Shown here: piece by piece, positions 60,750 to 64,000 of the stretch | Layout of the letters: every line of letters starts with the position of its first letter | How positions within the stretch are numbered: the stretch's first letter is position 1 | NCBI GenBank assembly: GCA_017642485.1 | Contig: JAGCPC010000046.1 | Location: forward strand, 1 to 64,000 | Source of the DNA: Prevotella sp. | GTDB lineage: Bacteria > Bacteroidota > Bacteroidia > Bacteroidales > Bacteroidaceae | Direction: 5' to 3' | DNA length: 64,000 nt | Position numbers and translations under genes: made by a program | Notes under the pieces: model-generated | What the model was told of the DNA's origin: nothing | Database searches by the model: none | Seen by the model: only the letters and a program-made list of their open reading frames with translations

Positions 60750-61712
60750 CTATGGGACTAATTCATCATACTGCACTTCGCGGCTGATCATACGGTTGTC
60801 ATGCATCATGCGGCTGGCGAGGCGCACCATGTCGGGGCGCAGGCGAAACTCGCGCTTGTGGGACTCACGATCGACCTGCAGGCGGAGCACCTCCTTGAGC
60901 ATGAGGCGCTGCATGACGCGGTTGGTGGCGATGTGATCCTTCTGCACATAGCGCATGACGATGTCGAGGGTCTCCTGGGGGTGGGCAGCTGCCCACTCCC
61001 ACCCTCGGCGGCTGGCCTGGGCGAAGCGCTGGGCCTGCTCCTTGTGGCTGTTGTAGTAAGAGCGGGTCATATAGACACCGTCCTCCTGCACATTGTAGCC
61101 GTGGTCGCAGAAGCGGTACACATTACGGTCGGTCATCTTGATGCCAGCCTGGACGAGTTGGTAGTACTCATTGTAGCTCATGGCAAGGGTGGCATCGAGT
61201 GCTCCTGCCACAAAGAGGTTTACATTCTGGGCGAAGCGCACCCACCGATAGTCGAGGTGGTCCTTGATGCTCATACAGATGGCGAGCTGGCCGAAGCCGA
61301 CGCTCCATATACCCACGCGGGCACCTCGCTGCTTGAGGGGATTGGTGTCGCGGGCTGAGACGATGACCATAGCATTATTCATAGAGGTCTGCAGGATATT
61401 GACCAAGGGCAGGCCGTCGTCAACCATCTCCAATGCCTGACAAACCTGCATGGTGGTGGCCTGGCACTCATTGCGACGCAGGCGCATCATGGCGGGCTGC
61501 GTGGCGGAGGGATGCTCTATGCGCACCTTGACGCCTGCCTCGCGATAGAAGCCCTTGGCCTCGGCTACGTAGTAGCCTGCAAACTGTGCCTGGGCTGTCC
61601 ACTGGGGTGTGAATACGATGGTAGGGTCCTGCGCTGTGGAGGCAAGACTAAAGGACGTTATCAGGATGGATAGTAATAACAGTCGGGGGTGTGTGTGTCG
61701 GAGGGGTATCAC
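60750..61712 (-). CDS. NMT1/THI5-like periplasmic substrate-binding protein
   Basis: 320 residues, signal peptide (LLLLSILITSFSLASTAQ) and a periplasmic-binding fold of the NMT1/SsuA/THI5 type: FTPQWTAQAQFAGYYVAEAKGFYREAGVKVRI at the N-terminus (residues about 33-64), GARVGIWSVGFGQL, then ATLAMSYNEYYQLVQAG. Relatives bind pyrimidine precursors or sulfonates for ABC import; no permease or ATPase gene is here. It lies directly before the Cache-SpoIIE gene on the same strand, and overlaps the upstream glycosyltransferase stop by ATGA, so it may act as a ligand-sensing partner. Ligand unknown. Confidence 0.85.
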   Translation of the reverse strand: MIPLRHTHPRLLLLSILITSFSLASTAQDPTIVFTPQWTAQAQFAGYYVAEAKGFYREAGVKVRIEHPSATQPAMMRLRRNECQATTMQVCQALEMVDDGLPLVNILQTSMNNAMVIVSARDTNPLKQRGARVGIWSVGFGQLAICMSIKDHLDYRWVRFAQNVNLFVAGALDATLAMSYNEYYQLVQAGIKMTDRNVYRFCDHGYNVQEDGVYMTRSYYNSHKEQAQRFAQASRRGWEWAAAHPQETLDIVMRYVQKDHIATNRVMQRLMLKEVLRLQVDRESHKREFRLRPDMVRLASRMMHDNRMISREVQYDELVP

Positions 61713-62509
61713 TGCGCTGGCAACTTGGGGTACTTGCGGAACCAGCCGTCGAGACGCAGGCGCATGACGCCAAAGAAGGCCTCGCCGAAGATGCCACCAG
61801 ACATCTTGCTGGTGCCCTCTACGCGGTTGACGAAGATGACGGGGACCTCCTTAATCTTGAAGCCAATACGATAGGCGGTGTATTTCATCTCTATCTGGAA
61901 GGCGTAGCCCTTGAAGCGTATCTTGTCGAGTTCGATGGTCTCGAGCACACGGCGACGGTAGCACTTGAAGCCTGCCGTGGTGTCGTGGATATTGAAACCA
62001 GTGACGAACTTGACGTATTTGGAGGCGAAATAGGACATGAGGACTCTGCCGATGGGCCAGTTGACCACATTGACGCCACTGACATAGCGTGAGCCTATCG
62101 CCACATCATAACCCTCGTCGGCACAGGCGCTGTAGAGGCGTGGCAGGTCCTTGGGGTCGTGGGAGAAGTCGGCATCCATTTCGAAGATGTACTGGTAGTC
62201 CCTCTCCAACGCCCACTTGAAACCCATGATATAGGCGGTGCCGAGACCGAGTTTGCCTGAACGCTCGAGCAAATAAAGCCCCCTCCCGTCCTCCCCCTGC
62301 AGGGGAGGTGTCTCGCCATCGGTGGGGGTTCCCTCCCCTTGGGGGAGGGTTAGGGAGAGGTTTCTCACTATCTCTGCCGTGCCGTCGGGGCTGCCGTCAT
62401 CGATGACGAGGATGTCAAACGCCTTGGGGAGGGCGAAGATGGCGCGGATGATTTTCTCGATGTTCTCCTTCTCGTTGTATGTGGGGATGATGATGATGCT
62501 GTCGGACAT
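61709..62509 (-). CDS. Polyprenol-phosphate mannosyltransferase-like GT2 glycosyltransferase
   Basis: 266 residues of the DPM1-like GT2 family, which transfer a sugar (often mannose) from a nucleotide sugar to polyprenyl phosphate at the inner face of the membrane. Motifs: IIIIPTYNEKENIEKII (N-terminus), LVIDDGSPDGTAEIV, FEMDADFSHDPKDLPRL (DxD), GSRYVSGVNVVNWPIGR, and EIMK-type RFKGYAFQIEMKYTAYR. No TM tail, as in short DPM1. An insert of about 27 residues (LTLPQGEGTPTDGETPPLQG and onwards, nt 62277-62361) follows VRNLS and is encoded by a GC-rich palindromic element. ATG 62509 fits the family start. The stop overlaps the binding-protein start. Confidence 0.88.
   Translation of the reverse strand: MSDSIIIIPTYNEKENIEKIIRAIFALPKAFDILVIDDGSPDGTAEIVRNLSLTLPQGEGTPTDGETPPLQGEDGRGLYLLERSGKLGLGTAYIMGFKWALERDYQYIFEMDADFSHDPKDLPRLYSACADEGYDVAIGSRYVSGVNVVNWPIGRVLMSYFASKYVKFVTGFNIHDTTAGFKCYRRRVLETIELDKIRFKGYAFQIEMKYTAYRIGFKIKEVPVIFVNRVEGTSKMSGGIFGEAFFGVMRLRLDGWFRKYPKLPAQ
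62277..62361 (-). repeat. GC-rich palindromic element inside the GT2 gene
   Basis: Two palindromes, CCCCTGCAGGGG (62294-62305) and CCCTCCCCTTGGGGGAGGG (62331-62349), in an 85-bp block far more GC-rich than its surroundings. It is read through in frame as a Gly/Pro/Glu-rich insert absent from the expected family alignment at that point. Confidence 0.8.
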
Positions 62510-62514
62510 TTTCG

Positions 62515-62605
62515 AATTGACAAATTGACAAATTAACAAATTAACGAATTACGAGGGCAAAGGTACAAATAAATAGTTGAAAGTTGAAAGTTGAAGGTTG
62601 AAAGT
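62515..62605. repeat. Octamer and heptamer arrays between GT2 and alaS
   Basis: 62515-62548 holds four 8-bp units (GACAAATT, AACAAATT, AACGAATT). 62574-62605 holds four 7-bp units (AGTTGAA, GGTTGAA). The minus-strand -7 box for GT2 lies between them. Confidence 0.85.
62558..62565 (-). promoter_or_regulatory. -7 box for the GT2 gene
   Basis: The minus strand reads TACCTTTG followed by C, about 50 bp before the ATG at 62509. The leader contains the octamer array. Confidence 0.6.
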
Positions 62606-62636
62606 TTGCTCAATTTATACTTTTTTTGTAATTTTG
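62605..62636 (+). promoter_or_regulatory. Promoter of alaS
   Basis: -33 TTTG (62605-62608) and -7 TAATTTTG (62629-62636), 20 bp apart, followed by CA. The -33 TTTG is formed partly by the last unit of the heptamer array. Confidence 0.7.
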
Positions 62637-62652
62637 CACCTTGTATGTAATA

Positions 62653-62687
62653 AATTATCAATTGTCAATTATCAATTTTCAATTTTA
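62653..62687. repeat. Heptamer array in the alaS leader
   Basis: Five units (ATTATCA, ATTGTCA, ATTATCA, ATTTTCA, ATTTTAT) form most of the predicted 50-nt alaS leader and end 6 bases before the GTG start. Confidence 0.85.
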
Positions 62688-62693
62688 TAGACC

Positions 62694-64000
62694 GTGACTG
62701 CAAAAGAGATACGTGAATCGTTTAAGAGATTCTTTGAGAGCAAGGAGCACCTGATAGTGCCATCGGCACCGATGGTAGTGAAGGATGACCCTACACTGAT
62801 GTTTACCAACGCGGGTATGAACCAGTTTAAGGACATCATACTGGGTAATGCTACGCCAAAGTGCCGCAGACAGGCGGACACGCAGAAGTGTCTGCGAGTG
62901 TCAGGCAAGCATAACGACCTCGAGGAGGTGGGACATGATACGTACCACCACACGATGTTTGAGATGCTGGGCAACTGGTCGTTTGGCGACTACTTTAAGA
63001 AGGAGGCTATATCATGGGCGTGGGAGTACATAGTGGATGTGCTGAAGATAGACCCGAAGGACCTGTACGCCACCGTATTTGAGGGAGCACCTGACGAGGG
63101 ACTGGCTCGCGATGACGAGGCTGCAGCGATATGGGAACAGTTCCTGCCCAAAGACCATATTATAAACGGCAACAAGCACGACAACTTCTGGGAGATGGGC
63201 GACACTGGTCCTTGCGGACCTTGCTCGGAGCTGCACGTCGATTCGCGTTCGGCAGAGGAGAAGGCGAAGGTGCCTGGCAAGGACTTGGTAAACAAGGATC
63301 ACCCACAGGTGATAGAGATATGGAACCTGGTATTCATGCAGTACAACCGTAAGGCGGACGGTTCTCTTGAGGGACTGCCTGCGAAGGTGATAGACACGGG
63401 CATGGGCTTCGAGCGACTGGTGCGCACGCTGCAGGGCAAGACATCAAACTACGATACTGACGTATTCCAGCCACTCATCAAGGCGATGGCTGACATGGCG
63501 GGCTGTAAGTACGGCGAGGACGAGAAGAAGGACATAGCACTGCGCGTGATAGTGGACCACCTGAGGGCTATAGCATTTGCCATAGCTGACGGACAGTTGC
63601 CATCGAACGCCAAGGCGGGCTACGTGATACGTCGCATACTGCGCCGTGCAGTGAGATACGGATATACCTTCCTCGGACAGAAGGAAGCATTCATCTACAA
63701 ACTGGTGCCTACGCTGGTGGAGGAGATGGGCGATGCATTCCCCGAACTGCCTGCTCAGCAGAAACTCATCATGAAGGTGATGCAGGAGGAGGAGAGCTCA
63801 TTCCTGCGTACACTGGAGAAGGGCATCGTGATGCTGCAGGAGGTGATAGACGAGGCGAAGGCGGCTGGCAAGACGGAGATAGCCGGCGATAAGGCGTTCA
63901 CATTGTTTGATACCTTCGGCTTCCCTCTCGACCTCACCGAACTGATATGCCGTGAACAGGGCATGACACTCGACGAGGAGGGTTTCAATAAGTGTATGGA
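62694..64000 (+). CDS. alaS: Alanyl-tRNA synthetase, 3' end outside window
   Basis: 435 codons of AlaRS, which charges tRNA-Ala. The start is GTG at 62694, followed by [18 protein letters not shown], the family N-terminus; no in-frame ATG lies close by. Class II motifs are present: motif 1 region [26 protein letters not shown], motif 2 [38 protein letters not shown], and [17 protein letters not shown] (motif 3). The tRNA-recognition region [13 protein letters not shown] is also there. The editing and C-Ala domains lie beyond the window. It is transcribed from the promoter at 62605-62636 with a leader made of heptamers. Confidence 0.97.
   Translation, partial: MTAKEIRESFKRFFESKEHLIVPSAPMVVKDDPTLMFTNAGMNQFKDIILGNATPKCRRQADTQKCLRVSGKHNDLEEVGHDTYHHTMFEMLGNWSFGDYFKKEAISWAWEYIVDVLKIDPKDLYATVFEGAPDEGLARDDEAAAIWEQFLPKDHIINGNKHDNFWEMGDTGPCGPCSELHVDSRSAEEKAKVPGKDLVNKDHPQVIEIWNLVFMQYNRKADGSLEGLPAKVIDTGMGFERLVRTLQGKTSNYDTDVFQPLIKAMADMAGCKYGEDEKKDIALRVIVDHLRAIAFAIADGQLPSNAKAGYVIRRILRRAVRYGYTFLGQKEAFIYKLVPTLVEEMGDAFPELPAQQKLIMKVMQEEESSFLRTLEKGIVMLQEVIDEAKAAGKTEIAGDKAFTLFDTFGFPLDLTELICREQGMTLDEEGFNKCM

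Overview
The window reads as chromosomal DNA of a Bacteroidales bacterium, most likely in or near the Prevotellaceae. The evidence is the recurrent Bacteroidetes -7 promoter box TAnnTTTG(C) before many genes, weak or absent Shine-Dalgarno sequences, frequent TTG/GTG starts, Bacteroidales families (DUF4923, DUF4251, the two-gene AddAB-type nuclease, a Bacteroidetes-type LptD) and a carboxyspermidine polyamine route. I see no rRNA, tRNA, integrase, transposase or CRISPR array.

Layout. 1-5378: the 3' part of an addA-like helicase/nuclease and addB. 5473-11790: rarA, an LptD-like outer-membrane protein, a THUMP-like methyltransferase and a secreted EEP phosphatase. 11863-17708 (minus): trkH, trkA, dxs, asd. 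17913-25182: a CPA2 antiporter, a His-rich CobW GTPase, nspC, a ThiE-like protein, prs, prmA. 25344-29785: envelope proteins (a W/Y/G-rich secreted protein, a FadL-like porin, a DUF3298 lipoprotein) and an XRE regulator. 30393-30680: a candidate small RNA. 30740-36409 (minus): holA, aguB, aguA, a zinc-ribbon coiled-coil protein, a Nif3-like protein, a DUF4923 protein.

36808-52332 is an accessory, visibly more AT-rich region. A caspase-like protease with Sel1 repeats is followed by three paralogous small secreted beta proteins. Next come a duplicated micro-ORF, an unrecognised protein and a 2-TM Nudix-like protein. A five-gene minus-strand operon from one strong promoter encodes three secreted Sel1-caspase proteins, a CHASE2-like membrane protein and a small secreted protein. 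Divergent from it are a membrane-embedded PARP-like protein and an HD hydrolase. I regard this as the best candidate for an undescribed system: an envelope-located caspase/CHASE2 module beside possible nucleotide- or ADP-ribose-related proteins.

52454-64000: a DUF4251 lipoprotein, an AAA/DUF4143 ATPase with a tandem-repeat leader, a Sel1-like protein divergent from a triple-AAA ATPase, a Cache-HAMP-SpoIIE phosphatase, an orphan NMT1-type binding protein overlapping a dolichol-phosphate-mannose-synthase-like glycosyltransferase, and the 5' part of alaS.

Overlaying the housekeeping part is a dense set of short tandem repeats: 7-bp units (AATTCAC, TAGTTGA, AGAGTAT types), 6-bp units (TTCGTT, AAGGTT, TAACGA types) and a modular CTACGATACG-hairpin element. 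They sit at gene boundaries, where they often supply the start or stop codon, and several lie in frame inside conserved proteins (AddB twice, LptD, the methyltransferase, Dxs, the EEP signal peptide). A separate GC-rich palindromic element lies in frame in the glycosyltransferase. This is the most striking genome-wide signal in the window.
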